Source: Methyloversatilis sp. (GTDB taxonomy: Bacteria; Pseudomonadota; Gammaproteobacteria; Burkholderiales; Rhodocyclaceae). Taken from it: a stretch of DNA of 64,000 bases. The stretch spans positions 1-64,000 of the forward strand of contig NZ_JAUYRO010000096.1 of the NCBI RefSeq assembly GCF_030696805.1, in the 5' to 3' direction. The first letter of the stretch is position 1. Every line of letters begins with the position of its first letter. Below, one piece after another: positions 21,717 to 30,669 of the stretch. The position numbers and the translations under genes were made by a program. Under the pieces are notes generated by a model. The model ran no database searches. It was not told the DNA's origin and worked only from the letters and a program-made list of their open reading frames with translations.

Positions 21717-22094
21717 ATGAATCACCCGGACACTCTCCGCTACACCGACACGCATGAATGGGTCAGGATCGAACAGGATGGCAGCGTGACGGTCGGCATC
21801 ACGGACCACGCCCAGGACGCGCTGGGCGACGTGGTTTTCCTTCAATTACCCGAGGTCGGTCAGCAGGTCGCGCGTAGCGACTCGATGGCCGTCATCGAAT
21901 CGGTCAAGTCGGCTTCGGATATCCATGCACCGGTATCGGGCACGGTGACGGCGGTCAATCCGCCGGTCGCCGACGCCCCCGAACAGGTCAACAAGGACCC
22001 GTACGGTGCGTGGATGTTCGTCATCAAGCCTGATGACGCCGGCGAGATCGATGTCCTGATGGACGCCGCGCGCTACACCGCTTCCATCGCCTGA
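21717..22094 (+). CDS. gcvH: Glycine cleavage system H protein
   Basis: Lipoyl carrier of the glycine cleavage complex, 125 residues. The lipoylated lysine is K64 in ESVKSASD, preceded by GDVVFLQLPEVG. The ATG at 21717 gives the standard N-terminus (MNHPDTLRYTDTHEWV). A -10-like TACAAT lies at 21681-21686 without a good -35. gcvT and gcvP are not adjacent: the left neighbour is divergent rnm and the right neighbour a convergent GAF gene. It could therefore be a free-standing gcvH, possibly also used as a lipoyl relay. Confidence 0.95.
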   Translation: MNHPDTLRYTDTHEWVRIEQDGSVTVGITDHAQDALGDVVFLQLPEVGQQVARSDSMAVIESVKSASDIHAPVSGTVTAVNPPVADAPEQVNKDPYGAWMFVIKPDDAGEIDVLMDAARYTASIA

Positions 22095-22099
22095 TCGTC

Positions 22100-22132
22100 C
22101 GGCCGCAGCCTGCTTACGACTTGCTGCGGCCG
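22100..22132. terminator. Inverted repeat between convergent gcvH and GAF gene
   Basis: The perfect 10-base arms CGGCCGCAGC (22100-22109) and GCTGCGGCCG (22123-22132) flank a 13-base loop, just after the gcvH stop and overlapping the 3' end of the convergent gene. No T-tract follows, so it may be a transcript-end stabilising hairpin rather than a true intrinsic terminator. Confidence 0.4.
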
Positions 22133-22863
22133 ATGCGCTGGCCGTGCTTGCGCAGGCTGCCTGACAGCTGATCGATGATTTCGCCGGCCGCGGCGACGAT
22201 CTGGTTCGGTCCGAATCCCGCCGACTTCATTTCCCGATAGAAGGACTTGGCCAGCAGCTTGGCCATCTGGGCTGGCGGTGCCGCGCCCTGCGTGAAGGCA
22301 TCCATGGCCGGCAGTGGCACATTGCCGCCGCTTTCCAGCGCGCGCTGCGCAAAACCCGAATTCAGCAGGTAAGCCAGCTGCGCGACCTGTATCGCCTTGC
22401 CCGCATAAAGTGCCAGCGCCGCCAGCAACTGCTGGTCGATCGCGGTGAAGGGGGCTTCTCCGCGTGGCCGGCGCACATTGATCACACCAAGCACGCGGCC
22501 GTCGAGCGAAAGCGGCTGGCAGATGAAACTACCACCCTCGCCCCGCACCCGGACATCCGGCGCGGCTGCATCGACGTCATCGATACGCTGCGCCACACCG
22601 GTCATCAGCACGCTGCCCGAGGTCGATATGCCGACGCCGACCCGCACCTGCAAGGCGTCTTCGGCCAGTTCGCCGCGCCACGCCGCAAGACCCAGGAGGG
22701 TGTGCTCACCCTCTCCGTCGGCCAGCATGATGGACGCACGTGCGCAGCGCACACCCGACCACACGGCATCGATCACCTGATCGAGTGCTGCCTGCAACAG
22801 ACCGCGGCCGGCGTCCGGCGCGGGTGACGGTTGCGGCTTCTCAGCAGCCATCGTGAGCGCCAT
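22114..22863 (-). CDS. GAF domain protein, last gene of the Mla-type operon
   Basis: A 249-residue soluble protein with one GAF-like domain (about 25-165), including MLADGEGEHTLLGLAAW and GRVLGVINVRRP. The C-terminal 80 residues have no recognised domain. There is no output domain, so it may be a ligand sensor or protein-interaction partner. Its start lies inside the 3' end of the lipoprotein gene (23-base overlap), so it is cotranscribed with the lipid-transport genes. GAF proteins are not standard Mla components, and the function is unknown. Confidence 0.75.
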   Translation of the reverse strand: MALTMAAEKPQPSPAPDAGRGLLQAALDQVIDAVWSGVRCARASIMLADGEGEHTLLGLAAWRGELAEDALQVRVGVGISTSGSVLMTGVAQRIDDVDAAAPDVRVRGEGGSFICQPLSLDGRVLGVINVRRPRGEAPFTAIDQQLLAALALYAGKAIQVAQLAYLLNSGFAQRALESGGNVPLPAMDAFTQGAAPPAQMAKLLAKSFYREMKSAGFGPNQIVAAAGEIIDQLSGSLRKHGQRIGRSKS

Positions 22864-23452
22864 TCATGGTCGAGGATGCAATCCAGCCGGCAATCTGGAC
22901 GCCCAGCGCATCTACAGCACGCGCCGACGCTGCCACACCGGCGGCCGCGTCGGCGCCGCTCGCCGGTTCGCTGATCGCGAACGGCAGGCTGGCCAGCACT
23001 CGCTGACCACGCACGTCGGTCAATACTGCGCGACCGGACAGCAATGCGCGCGCACTGTCCGCCCGGTCGTAGTGCTGGATGAATTCATCAATGTCGACCC
23101 GCAGCCGACAACCCGTGCCCGTACTCGCGTCGTCGGTCTGCAGCATCTGGCGCAACGCGATGGTCAGCATTTCCGGTGGTGAGGCGGCCCAGCGGCTGAA
23201 CGCATAGACGTCGCGTCGCGTTGCACTTTCGTAGGCCAAACGGTAGTGCATCGCGCTGCCGTCGAGCCAGCTCGGCGACCGGACTTCTATGGTGCGCAGC
23301 CCCGGGATGCGCTGCAATGTGGCACGTGCACTGCCCAGATCGTGCAGTGCCGGCGCCGGCGGACGACTGACCAGCGGCCCGCAGCCCGCCAGCCCTGCCA
23401 GCATGAGCGACAGCACGGCCGTCCGGACCCGCCGCATTGATCCAGCCCTCAT
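22841..23452 (-). CDS. ABC-type transport auxiliary lipoprotein (PqiC-like)
   Basis: A 203-residue lipoprotein. The signal peptide ends in the lipobox LAGC, with the Cys near residue 24. The mature part resembles the PqiC/ABC-type auxiliary lipoprotein domain that sits at the outer membrane end of MCE lipid transport systems. The start codon overlaps the stop of the MlaD-like gene by 4 bases. Its presence in place of mlaC and mlaB suggests a system closer to Pqi/Let-like or actinobacterial-type lipid transport than the E. coli Mla set. The family call rests on context plus lipobox. Confidence 0.75.
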   Translation of the reverse strand: MRAGSMRRVRTAVLSLMLAGLAGCGPLVSRPPAPALHDLGSARATLQRIPGLRTIEVRSPSWLDGSAMHYRLAYESATRRDVYAFSRWAASPPEMLTIALRQMLQTDDASTGTGCRLRVDIDEFIQHYDRADSARALLSGRAVLTDVRGQRVLASLPFAISEPASGADAAAGVAASARAVDALGVQIAGWIASSTMNGAHDGC

Positions 23453-24426
23453 CGACCCGCTCCTTCCGTGGCTGGCGCGAAACCGGGTTCGCCCGGTCCG
23501 GCACGAGATGTTTCTCGCCCCAGCAGAAGCGTCTGCGGCGATGATTCAAGTTCGCCCAGTACTCTGTTGAGCTGGCGCGAATTGCGCTGCACCTCGTCGA
23601 TCAGGGTCTGCAGTCGGGGCAAGGTGTCGTCGGTGACCTGTTGTCCGGCCACCGCGGCCAGCGCATCGACGCGATCGGCCAGCTGTTTCATTGAACCCAG
23701 CAGGGCGCGCAAGTCTTCGGCGGCCCGGCGACCTTCACCGCTGGTCTGCTCGACACTGGCCAGAATGCCGCTCAACCGTTCGACGTTCTGCGGCGACATG
23801 ACGGCCTGCGTACGCTCGAAGGTCTGCCGGGCTTCGGCCAGCACTGCCGGCAACCCGGCCAGTGACCTATCCAGATGTGCTGTGGCCGACTGCAGATTGG
23901 CCAGCACGCCCGAAATCCTATCGATATTGCCGTCATCGAAGAGCACATTCACGCGCAGCAGCACCTGCCGCAACACGGCCATTGTGTCCGTTGCCTGCGA
24001 ACCGAGCGCTTCGAACTGCGAGCCGCCGAGCGGTATGCGTGCCGGGCCCTGATCATCGGCCAGCAGTGGCGCCGGATCGGAACCGTCGTCGTCGAGATCG
24101 ATCAGCGCAAGACCGGTCACGCCGAGATAGGACAGACGCGCACGCGTGGCGGCGGTGACCGGAAAACGCTCCGGAATGTCGATACGCACATGAATTTCGC
24201 GCGGTGCGTCGGGGTTTATCGAAATCTCCTTCACCTTGCCGACCCGGATACCACGATAGCGAACCTGTGCCTGCGGACTGAGCCCACTGACATTCGAGGT
24301 CGTCACCAGCACATATTCGCGCCCCACTTCACTGTCGCTCGACAGATACCAGGTCGCGAGACCGACACAGGCGCTCATCAGCAGAAGGAACAGTCCGGCG
24401 GCAAGGGCGTGGGCACGATTTTCCAT
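23449..24426 (-). CDS. MlaD-like MCE domain protein
   Basis: Periplasmic lipid-binding subunit of an MlaFED-type transporter. The 325 residues have an N-terminal membrane anchor (about 7-27) and an MCE domain at about 38-120, containing VSGLSPQAQVRYRGIRVGKV. A helical C-terminal region with repeated hydrophobic heptads follows (about 150-310), longer than E. coli MlaD (183 residues). It lies 2 bases after the ATPase gene and overlaps the lipoprotein gene. The long helical tail could form a tube or stalk crossing the periplasm, as in PqiB/LetB-like proteins, but there is only one MCE domain. Confidence 0.88.
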   Translation of the reverse strand: MENRAHALAAGLFLLLMSACVGLATWYLSSDSEVGREYVLVTTSNVSGLSPQAQVRYRGIRVGKVKEISINPDAPREIHVRIDIPERFPVTAATRARLSYLGVTGLALIDLDDDGSDPAPLLADDQGPARIPLGGSQFEALGSQATDTMAVLRQVLLRVNVLFDDGNIDRISGVLANLQSATAHLDRSLAGLPAVLAEARQTFERTQAVMSPQNVERLSGILASVEQTSGEGRRAAEDLRALLGSMKQLADRVDALAAVAGQQVTDDTLPRLQTLIDEVQRNSRQLNRVLGELESSPQTLLLGRETSRAGPGEPGFAPATEGAGR

Positions 24427-24428
24427 CT

Positions 24429-25199
24429 TCAGCGCACCGTGACGTCCGGTGCGCGCTGCAGGCGACCGGAGGCGAAGAAGTTCTGGATGAACGGATGGTC
24501 GACGTTCATGACGTGATCAAGCGGGCCATAAGCCAGTATACGTCGCTCGCCCAGCACTGCGACCTGAGTTGCCAGCGCCGCCAGCGTATCGATGTCATGG
24601 GTGACCAGAACGACCGTCAGGCCGAGCTGACCTCGCAACGTGCGGATCAGGCTGACGAAGGCGGCCGAGCGGTCGGGGTCTAGGCCTGCGGTCGGTTCGT
24701 CGAGCAGCAGAAGTTCGGGCTCGAGCGCCAGCGCCCGCGCCAGCGCCACCCGCTTGATCATGCCGCCGGACAGTTCCGACGGCATCAGCCAGGCATGCCG
24801 GGGTTCGAGTTCCACCATGGCCAGTTTCATCATGACCAGATCGCGGATGATGGCGCCATCCAGCCAGCGCAGCTCGCGCAGCGGGAAGGCAATGTTCTCG
24901 AACACATTGAGTGCAGAGAAGAGTGCGCCTTGCTGGAACAGCACGCCGAAGCGCTGGCGCAGCCGGCGATCGGCCAGGGCGTCGCCGGAGAACAGCGGCT
25001 GGCCGAACACGCGGATCTGCCCGGCGTCCGGCTGCAGCAGCCCGATCACCTGGCGCAGCAAGGTCGTCTTGCCGCTGCCCGAGCCGCCGACCAGCGCAAC
25101 CACTTCGCCAGCCGCGACGGACAGGTCGATGTCCTGATGCACGACATTCGTGCCGAAGCGCGTCACCAGCCTGCGAATGTCGATGACCGGCGCGCTCAT
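24429..25199 (-). CDS. MlaF-like ABC transporter ATPase
   Basis: Cytoplasmic ATPase of the lipid transporter, 256 residues from the ATG at 25199, which overlaps the permease stop (ATGA). Walker A is GGSGSGKTT, the signature LSGGMIKRVALARAL, Walker B LLLLDEPTAGLD and the H-loop VTHD. LSGGM rather than LSGGQ is typical of the MlaF/Ttg2A group. Longer readings upstream run through the permease gene in another frame and are rejected. Confidence 0.92.
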   Translation of the reverse strand: MSAPVIDIRRLVTRFGTNVVHQDIDLSVAAGEVVALVGGSGSGKTTLLRQVIGLLQPDAGQIRVFGQPLFSGDALADRRLRQRFGVLFQQGALFSALNVFENIAFPLRELRWLDGAIIRDLVMMKLAMVELEPRHAWLMPSELSGGMIKRVALARALALEPELLLLDEPTAGLDPDRSAAFVSLIRTLRGQLGLTVVLVTHDIDTLAALATQVAVLGERRILAYGPLDHVMNVDHPFIQNFFASGRLQRAPDVTVR

Positions 25200-26317
25200 C
25201 CGCCGGGCAGTCCGATGTGACGCGTGGCGATGGCGAACAGTGCGTCGACCAGAATCACGCAGGTGATGGCGCTGACCACCGATCTGGTTGTGTTCGACGA
25301 CAAACTTTCGGTGTTGGGTTTCACCGACAATCCGAAATGGCAAGCCACCAGCGCGATCACCAGCCCGAATGCAACGCCCTTTGCCAGTCCGATATACAGG
25401 TTGGCGATCGGAACCACGCGCGGCAGCGTGTCGAGAAAGAAGCCATAGCTCATGTCGAGCTGTATCGATGCGGCCACCATGCCGCCGAACAGTGCAGCCG
25501 ACGATGTCCAGAGCACCAGCAGCGGCAGCGCCGTCACCAGCGCCAACACCTTGGGTAGCACCAGACGCAGGCTGCGCGGCACGCCCATCGTCGCCAGCGC
25601 ATCGATCTCTTCGGTCACCCGCATCACGCCGAGCTGCGCGGTCATCGCCGAGCCGGATCGCCCGGCCACCAGCACGGCGACCAGCACCGGTCCGAGCTCG
25701 CGCACGATGCCGATGCCCAGGATGTTGACGATGAACACGTCGGCACCGAAGGTCTTGAGCTGCAGCGCCGACAGATACGACAGCACGACGCCGATCAGGA
25801 AGCCGACCAGCGCGGTGATCGGCAGCGCACTGACGCCGGTCTTGTAAAGATTGGCCGATATTTCGCGCAGCGGCGCGTCCTGCGGCCGGCGGGCGATGTG
25901 CAGCAGGTCGAGCAGCAACTGACCGATCAGTGCGACCAGATCGCCGATCTGCCGTGCGAACGACAAACCGGCGCGGCCCAGTGCCGCCAGCGAGTCGAAG
26001 GACGTCGTGGGCGGCGTCACACGACTGCGTACGCCAAGCGCCGAGGCCGACTCCAGCATGGCGAGCGTGTGCTCGCCGGCGTCCAGCGTTGCCGGCAAGC
26101 GGTCGCCCCAGATGCGCCAGAGCAGGCAGGCGCCAAGGCTGTCGATGCGTGCGATGCCGGTCAGATCCCAACGCGCGGCCGCCCGTGCCTCAACCGTGTC
26201 TAGCGCGGCGCGCAACGCATCGATGCGGCCTTCCAGCCCCTGCAACGTCCAGTCGCCCTGCAGCGACGCGACCGGCGCAGCACCTTCCCGATCAAACGAT
26301 ACGGTCGGTGCGTTCAT
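25196..26317 (-). CDS. MlaE-like permease with N-terminal STAS-like domain
   Basis: Inner-membrane permease of an MCE-type lipid transporter. The 373 residues combine a STAS-like N-terminus (about 1-105, with RIDSLGACLLWRIW resembling MlaB) and an MlaE domain (about 125-370). The family motif ELGPVLVAVLVAGRSGSAMTAQLG is at about 207-231, with ALATMGV after it, and five to six membrane segments. The fusion explains the absence of a separate mlaB. It is the first gene of the operon mlaE-mlaF-mlaD-lipoprotein-GAF and lies 7 bases after ppx. Confidence 0.9.
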   Translation of the reverse strand: MNAPTVSFDREGAAPVASLQGDWTLQGLEGRIDALRAALDTVEARAAARWDLTGIARIDSLGACLLWRIWGDRLPATLDAGEHTLAMLESASALGVRSRVTPPTTSFDSLAALGRAGLSFARQIGDLVALIGQLLLDLLHIARRPQDAPLREISANLYKTGVSALPITALVGFLIGVVLSYLSALQLKTFGADVFIVNILGIGIVRELGPVLVAVLVAGRSGSAMTAQLGVMRVTEEIDALATMGVPRSLRLVLPKVLALVTALPLLVLWTSSAALFGGMVAASIQLDMSYGFFLDTLPRVVPIANLYIGLAKGVAFGLVIALVACHFGLSVKPNTESLSSNTTRSVVSAITCVILVDALFAIATRHIGLPGG

Positions 26318-26324
26318 GCAGGTG

Positions 26325-27839
26325 TCAGCGCGTCACGCCGGCTGCAAGGCGAGCGGTGCGTAGCTTCAAGTCGATTCCGATCACACCCCACAACTTCAGT
26401 TCGTCGTGCAGGCTGGCATTGGTCAGCGGCGACGCCGAAAGCCATTCCGCGCGCGCACCCAGCTGATAGCCACTGCCAGTGTGCTCGATGGTCAGCGGCA
26501 GTTCGCTGAAATCTTCACGGCTGCGATGCAGCAGCACAGCCAGACGCAGACAGAGGATGAGCGACCAGTCGCGCGCGTCGGCCGAAGCCGAGTTCACCTT
26601 CTCCAGCTTGCCCCGATGGGCGAGCACGATGCGCGCCAGACGCGATTGATCCATGCGCGAAAACCCCGGCATGTCAGCGTTTCCGACAATGTAGGCGCTG
26701 TGCTTGTGGTAGCCGGCGTGCGCGACCGAAATCCCCAGTTCGTGCAGGCAGGCAGCCCAGCTCAGCATCTGCAGGTCGGGATGATCATCAGGATGATCAC
26801 CGTTTGCCGCCGGACTGAGCGCGCGGAACAGTCGCAGTGCCGTACCCCGTACGCGCTCGGCTTGCTTCTGGTCGACCTGGTAGCGCCGCATGAACTGCAA
26901 CACTGTTGCGTCGCGCAAGTCCTGGTGGTGATAGCGGCCGAGCAGGTCGTACAACACGCCCAGTCTCAGCGCCCCTTCCGAAAAACTCATGCGCTCCAGT
27001 CCGAAAGCGTCGAACACCGCCGACATGATGGCGAATCCGCCTGCCAGCACTGGCAGGCGGTCGGGTCGCAGGCCTGCGATGCCGAGCCGGTTCACGTCGC
27101 CGACGCGCAGCAGCAGCGCGCGCAGCTTTTCCATGGCCTCGCGGGTCAGCGCACCCTGCGACCAGCCGTTCAATTCCATGATGTCGAGCAGCGCCCTTGC
27201 CGTGCCGCTCGACCCGACGGCTTCGTCCCAACCGAGCGAGCGATAGCCATATTCGATGGTTTCCAGCTCGCGTCGCGCCGCCAGTTCGGCTTCGCGCAGC
27301 GAGCGCTTGTCCATCCGGCCATCCGGAAAGTAGCGCAGGCTGAATGCCACGCAGCCGATGTACAGCGATTCCAGCGCCAGCGGCTCGAAGCTGCGGCCAA
27401 TGATGAATTCGGTCGAGCCGCCGCCGATGTCGACCACCAGTTGCTGACTCGACGGGTTGGGGAGCGTATGCGCCACGCCGACATAGATCAGCCGTGCCTC
27501 TTCGCGCCCGGCGATCACTTCGATCGGGAAACCCAACGCCGCTTCGGCCTGCGGCAGGAGTTGCGGCGCGTTCTTGGCCACGCGCAGGGTGTTGGTGGCC
27601 ACGGCGCGTACCTGGTCCGGTGCGAAGCCGCGCAGCCGCTCGTTGAATCGTGACAGCGCCTCTATGGCCCGAAGCTGCGAGGGGCCATCAAGCAATTTGC
27701 CCTGGCCGAGACCCGCCGCCAGCCGTACGGTTTCCTTGAGGCCGTCCAGCGGATAGATCTGATCGTCGACAACGCGGGCAACCTGGAGACGGAAGCTGTT
27801 CGAGCCCAGGTCAACCGCAGCGAGAAGTTCGTAGCTCAT
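26325..27839 (-). CDS. ppx: Exopolyphosphatase Ppx/GppA
   Basis: Hydrolyses terminal phosphates of polyphosphate, and possibly pppGpp. The 504 residues show the ASKHA phosphate-binding loop AAVDLGSNSFRL (about 7-18), the second loop VDIGGGSTEF, and an HD-like C-terminal domain with WAACLHELG. Length and domain order match E. coli Ppx. It is divergent from ppk, with the ATG at 27839; the 155-base spacer contains a Pho-box-like element nearer ppk. Ppx and GppA cannot be separated from sequence alone, but the pairing with ppk favours Ppx. Confidence 0.93.
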   Translation of the reverse strand: MSYELLAAVDLGSNSFRLQVARVVDDQIYPLDGLKETVRLAAGLGQGKLLDGPSQLRAIEALSRFNERLRGFAPDQVRAVATNTLRVAKNAPQLLPQAEAALGFPIEVIAGREEARLIYVGVAHTLPNPSSQQLVVDIGGGSTEFIIGRSFEPLALESLYIGCVAFSLRYFPDGRMDKRSLREAELAARRELETIEYGYRSLGWDEAVGSSGTARALLDIMELNGWSQGALTREAMEKLRALLLRVGDVNRLGIAGLRPDRLPVLAGGFAIMSAVFDAFGLERMSFSEGALRLGVLYDLLGRYHHQDLRDATVLQFMRRYQVDQKQAERVRGTALRLFRALSPAANGDHPDDHPDLQMLSWAACLHELGISVAHAGYHKHSAYIVGNADMPGFSRMDQSRLARIVLAHRGKLEKVNSASADARDWSLILCLRLAVLLHRSREDFSELPLTIEHTGSGYQLGARAEWLSASPLTNASLHDELKLWGVIGIDLKLRTARLAAGVTR

Positions 27840-27910
27840 GCATCCGTAACTGAAAAATCGTCAGCGCCGGAGTTTAGCAGCCGGGGGCACCCCTGCATTC
27901 GGTGCATTTT

Positions 27911-27950
27911 GCGTCACACGGCTGTAATAATCGAACATGTTTCATGTCAC
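27911..27950 (+). promoter_or_regulatory. Pho-box-like direct repeats upstream of ppk
   Basis: GCGTCAC (27911-27917) and CTGTAAT (27922-27928) are 11 bases apart, as in the PhoB consensus CTGTCAY repeats (5/7 and 6/7 matches). ATGTCAC (27944-27950, 6/7) follows 22 bases after the second unit, in the same phase. The element sits 45-84 bases before the preferred ppk start. Confidence 0.5.
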
Positions 27951-27994
27951 ACAATAGCGTGTTGCCTACCGATGTCGAATCCGGACTTTTGCTC

Positions 27995-30091
27995 ATGAAC
28001 TTACCGCTTGTGGTGCCACGTTTCGCACCTGATCACTTCATCAACCGCGAATTGTCGCTCATCGCCTTCAACCGACGCGTACTTGCGCAGGCGGCAGACG
28101 AGCGGGTGCCGCTGCTCGAACGGCTCAAGTTCCTGTGCATCGTGTCGAGCAATCTGGACGAATTCTTCGAGGTGCGGATCGGTGGCCTGCGCGAGCAGAT
28201 CAAGCTCGGGGCACGCAGCGTCACGTCGGACGGACGCTCTGCGCAGGAGGCCTTGCGTCTGATCGCGAACGAATGCCATCAGTTGATCGCCGAGCAGTAC
28301 GCGCTGCTCAACGACGTCATCCTGCCGGCGCTGGAAACCGAAGGCATCGTTTTCCTGCGCCGGGGCGCTTGGACGGATGAGCAGCGGGAGTGGATACGCG
28401 ACTTCTTCATGCGCGAACTGATGCCCGTGCTGACCCCGATCGGGCTTGACCCTTCGCATCCCTTCCCGCGTGTCCTCAACAAGAGCCTGAACTTTGCAGT
28501 CGAACTCGACGGTCGCGACGCCTTCGGTCGCAGTTCGCGCTTCGCCATCGTGCAGGCGCCGCGCGCGCTGCCGCGCGTGATCAAGCTGCCGAAGGAATTG
28601 ACCGGCGTCGACCACGGCTTCGTGTTCCTGTCGTCAGCGATGCACATGAATGTCGGCGATCTGTTCGAAGGCATGAACGTGCTTGGGTGTTACCAGTTCC
28701 GGGTGACCCGCAATTCCGACCTCTTCCTGGATGAGGAAGAAGTGAAGAACCTACGTCTGGCGCTGCAGGGCGAACTGCCGCAGCGCCACTATGGCGACGC
28801 GGTGCGCCTGGAGGTTGCGGACAACTGCTCCGAACACATGGCCGACTTCCTGCTGCAGCAATTCAACCTGACGCGCGATGATCTGTACCGTGCGCCGGGC
28901 ATCGTCAATCTGGTGCGCCTGATGCAGGTGCCGAACTGGGTGGACCGGCCGGACCTGAAGTACCCGCCGTTCACGCCGACGTTGCCGCGAGCCATGGAAA
29001 AGCGCTACGACATCTTTTCGATGCTGCGCCGGCAGGACATCCTGCTGCATCATCCGTGGGAGGCCTTCACGCCTGTGATCGACCTGGTACAGCAGGCGGT
29101 TGATGACCCGGAAGTGGTGGCGATCAAGATGACCGTGTATCGCACCGGCATTGATTCGGTGCTGATGGAGGCCCTTGTTCGCGCCGCGCACAAGGGCAAG
29201 GAAGTGACCGTCGTGGTCGAACTGATGGCGCGCTTCGACGAGGAAGCCAATATCAACTGGGCGTCGCGGCTCGAAGATGCCGGCGCACACGTGGTTTATG
29301 GCGTGTTCGGCTACAAGACGCACGCGAAGCTTCTGATGGTGGTCCGGCGCGAGGAGATCGACGGAGTGCGCAGTTTCCGGCGCTTCGTGCATCTGGGAAC
29401 CGGCAATTACCACCCGAGTACGGCGCGCTTCTACACCGATTTTGGTCTGATGACGGCCGATGAGCAGATCGGCGAAGACGTGAATGAGGTGTTCAAGCAA
29501 CTGACCGGGCTGGGACACGCCGGCACGCTCACCCACTTGTGGCAGGCGCCGTTCACGCTGCACAGCAATGTGATCGCGGCGATCAACCGCGAAGCCGACA
29601 ACGCGCGCGCCGGTCGCAAGGCGCGCATCATCGCCAAGATGAACTCGCTGGTCGAGGACGAAACGATCGAGGCGCTGTACAACGCCAGCCAGGCGGGTGT
29701 CGACATCGATCTGATCGTCCGCGGCGTGTGCGCCTTGCGTCCCGGTGTGCCGGGCCTGTCCGAAAAGATCACGGTGCGCTCCATTGTCGGCCGCTTCCTC
29801 GAGCACTCGCGCATCTATCACTTCCACGCCGACGGTGAAGAAAAGCTCTACTTGGCCAGCGCGGACTGGATGGAACGCAACTTTTTCCGGCGCATCGAGG
29901 TGGCGTTTCCGATACTCGATCCGAAACTGAAGCGGCGCGTGATGAAAGAGGGATTGCGCCCCTACCTGCTCGACAACAGCCAGTCGTGGGAGATGGAGCC
30001 GGATGGCCGGTATCGCAGGCGCGTATCGCGCGCCGCACGGCACTGTGCGCAGGAAACGCTGCTGGCCGAGTATTCACGCGGGAGCAAGTAA
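27995..30091 (+). CDS. ppk1: Polyphosphate kinase 1
   Basis: Reversibly transfers the ATP gamma-phosphate to polyphosphate chains. The 698-residue protein has the N-domain with FINRELSLIAFNRRVL and SSNLDEFFEVR, the H-domain, and two catalytic C-domains. The autophosphorylated His is in GYKTHAKLLM, and ASADWMERNFFRRIE marks the C2 domain. ATG 27995 is preferred because it gives the family N-terminus and leaves the Pho-box-like repeats outside the gene. An earlier in-frame ATG at 27944 would add 17 residues. It pairs divergently with ppx for polyphosphate turnover. Confidence 0.95.
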   Translation: MNLPLVVPRFAPDHFINRELSLIAFNRRVLAQAADERVPLLERLKFLCIVSSNLDEFFEVRIGGLREQIKLGARSVTSDGRSAQEALRLIANECHQLIAEQYALLNDVILPALETEGIVFLRRGAWTDEQREWIRDFFMRELMPVLTPIGLDPSHPFPRVLNKSLNFAVELDGRDAFGRSSRFAIVQAPRALPRVIKLPKELTGVDHGFVFLSSAMHMNVGDLFEGMNVLGCYQFRVTRNSDLFLDEEEVKNLRLALQGELPQRHYGDAVRLEVADNCSEHMADFLLQQFNLTRDDLYRAPGIVNLVRLMQVPNWVDRPDLKYPPFTPTLPRAMEKRYDIFSMLRRQDILLHHPWEAFTPVIDLVQQAVDDPEVVAIKMTVYRTGIDSVLMEALVRAAHKGKEVTVVVELMARFDEEANINWASRLEDAGAHVVYGVFGYKTHAKLLMVVRREEIDGVRSFRRFVHLGTGNYHPSTARFYTDFGLMTADEQIGEDVNEVFKQLTGLGHAGTLTHLWQAPFTLHSNVIAAINREADNARAGRKARIIAKMNSLVEDETIEALYNASQAGVDIDLIVRGVCALRPGVPGLSEKITVRSIVGRFLEHSRIYHFHADGEEKLYLASADWMERNFFRRIEVAFPILDPKLKRRVMKEGLRPYLLDNSQSWEMEPDGRYRRRVSRAARHCAQETLLAEYSRGSK

Positions 30092-30176
30092 GGCGAGCTG
30101 GCAGGCGAGCCGACTCAAGCGTCGGCCGGAATTGTCGTAAACCGGATGTGTTCATTCCATCCGGACAAACGTCAAG

Positions 30177-30620
30177 GTGAAGGTCGCCCAGTCCCTCCTG
30201 CTCGTGTCGCTCGCCGCCACTCTCGTGGCGTGCGACAAGTTGCCCATTCCGGACCCCAATCGCGCCGCGATGCAGAAAGAACTCGACAGCAAGGCGATCG
30301 GCGGCGCATGCAGACATGCGGGCCGAGCGCTGGAAGACTGTTACCGGCTCAATCCGAAGGCGTCGAAGGCTGCCGTGTTTGCCGGCTGGCGCGAAATGAA
30401 CGATTACATGACGGAAAACAAGCTCGACGTCGTACTGCCTACCCTGCCGCCCCGTGGTACCCGCATGGTGAGTGAAACGGCCCATGCCGGTGCGCCACCT
30501 GCGGACGCGAAGCACAACGGCGAAAAGGGCGGCGCCGACAGCGCATCCGACGACAAGAAGCCTGACAGCAGCAGTGCGAAACCTTCAGACGAAAAAAACC
30601 CCGCGCTGACGGCGGGGTGA
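30177..30620 (+). CDS. Small predicted lipoprotein, function unknown
   Basis: A 147-residue protein with a lipoprotein signal peptide ending LVAC, Cys at position 19, then a short folded stretch with two cysteines (CRHAGRALEDCYRLN). From about residue 95 it has a low-complexity hydrophilic tail rich in Asp, Lys, Ser, Ala and Pro. The start is GTG at 30177 with only a weak Shine-Dalgarno. I do not recognise the family. The two central cysteines could form a disulfide in the periplasm. The 3' end overlaps the hairpin that serves as terminator for the opposite strand. Confidence 0.65.
   Translation: MKVAQSLLLVSLAATLVACDKLPIPDPNRAAMQKELDSKAIGGACRHAGRALEDCYRLNPKASKAAVFAGWREMNDYMTENKLDVVLPTLPPRGTRMVSETAHAGAPPADAKHNGEKGGADSASDDKKPDSSSAKPSDEKNPALTAG
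30592..30618 (-). terminator. Intrinsic terminator for the SNase-like gene
   Basis: On the minus strand, stem ACCCCGC / GCGGGGT with a 7-base loop is followed by a run of seven T. It lies 52 bases after the stop of the 30670-31152 gene and overlaps the 3' end of the plus-strand lipoprotein gene. Confidence 0.75.
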
Positions 30621-30669
30621 TTTCACGGGGTGATTCCAGCATCGGTCGCTCGCGCGACCGGCCTTCGCC

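Noticed and set aside
25200-26171. 580-residue reading of the MlaF-like gene
   Set aside because: The extra N-terminal part is a wrong-frame reading of the permease gene; the ATG at 25199 overlaps the permease stop as expected.
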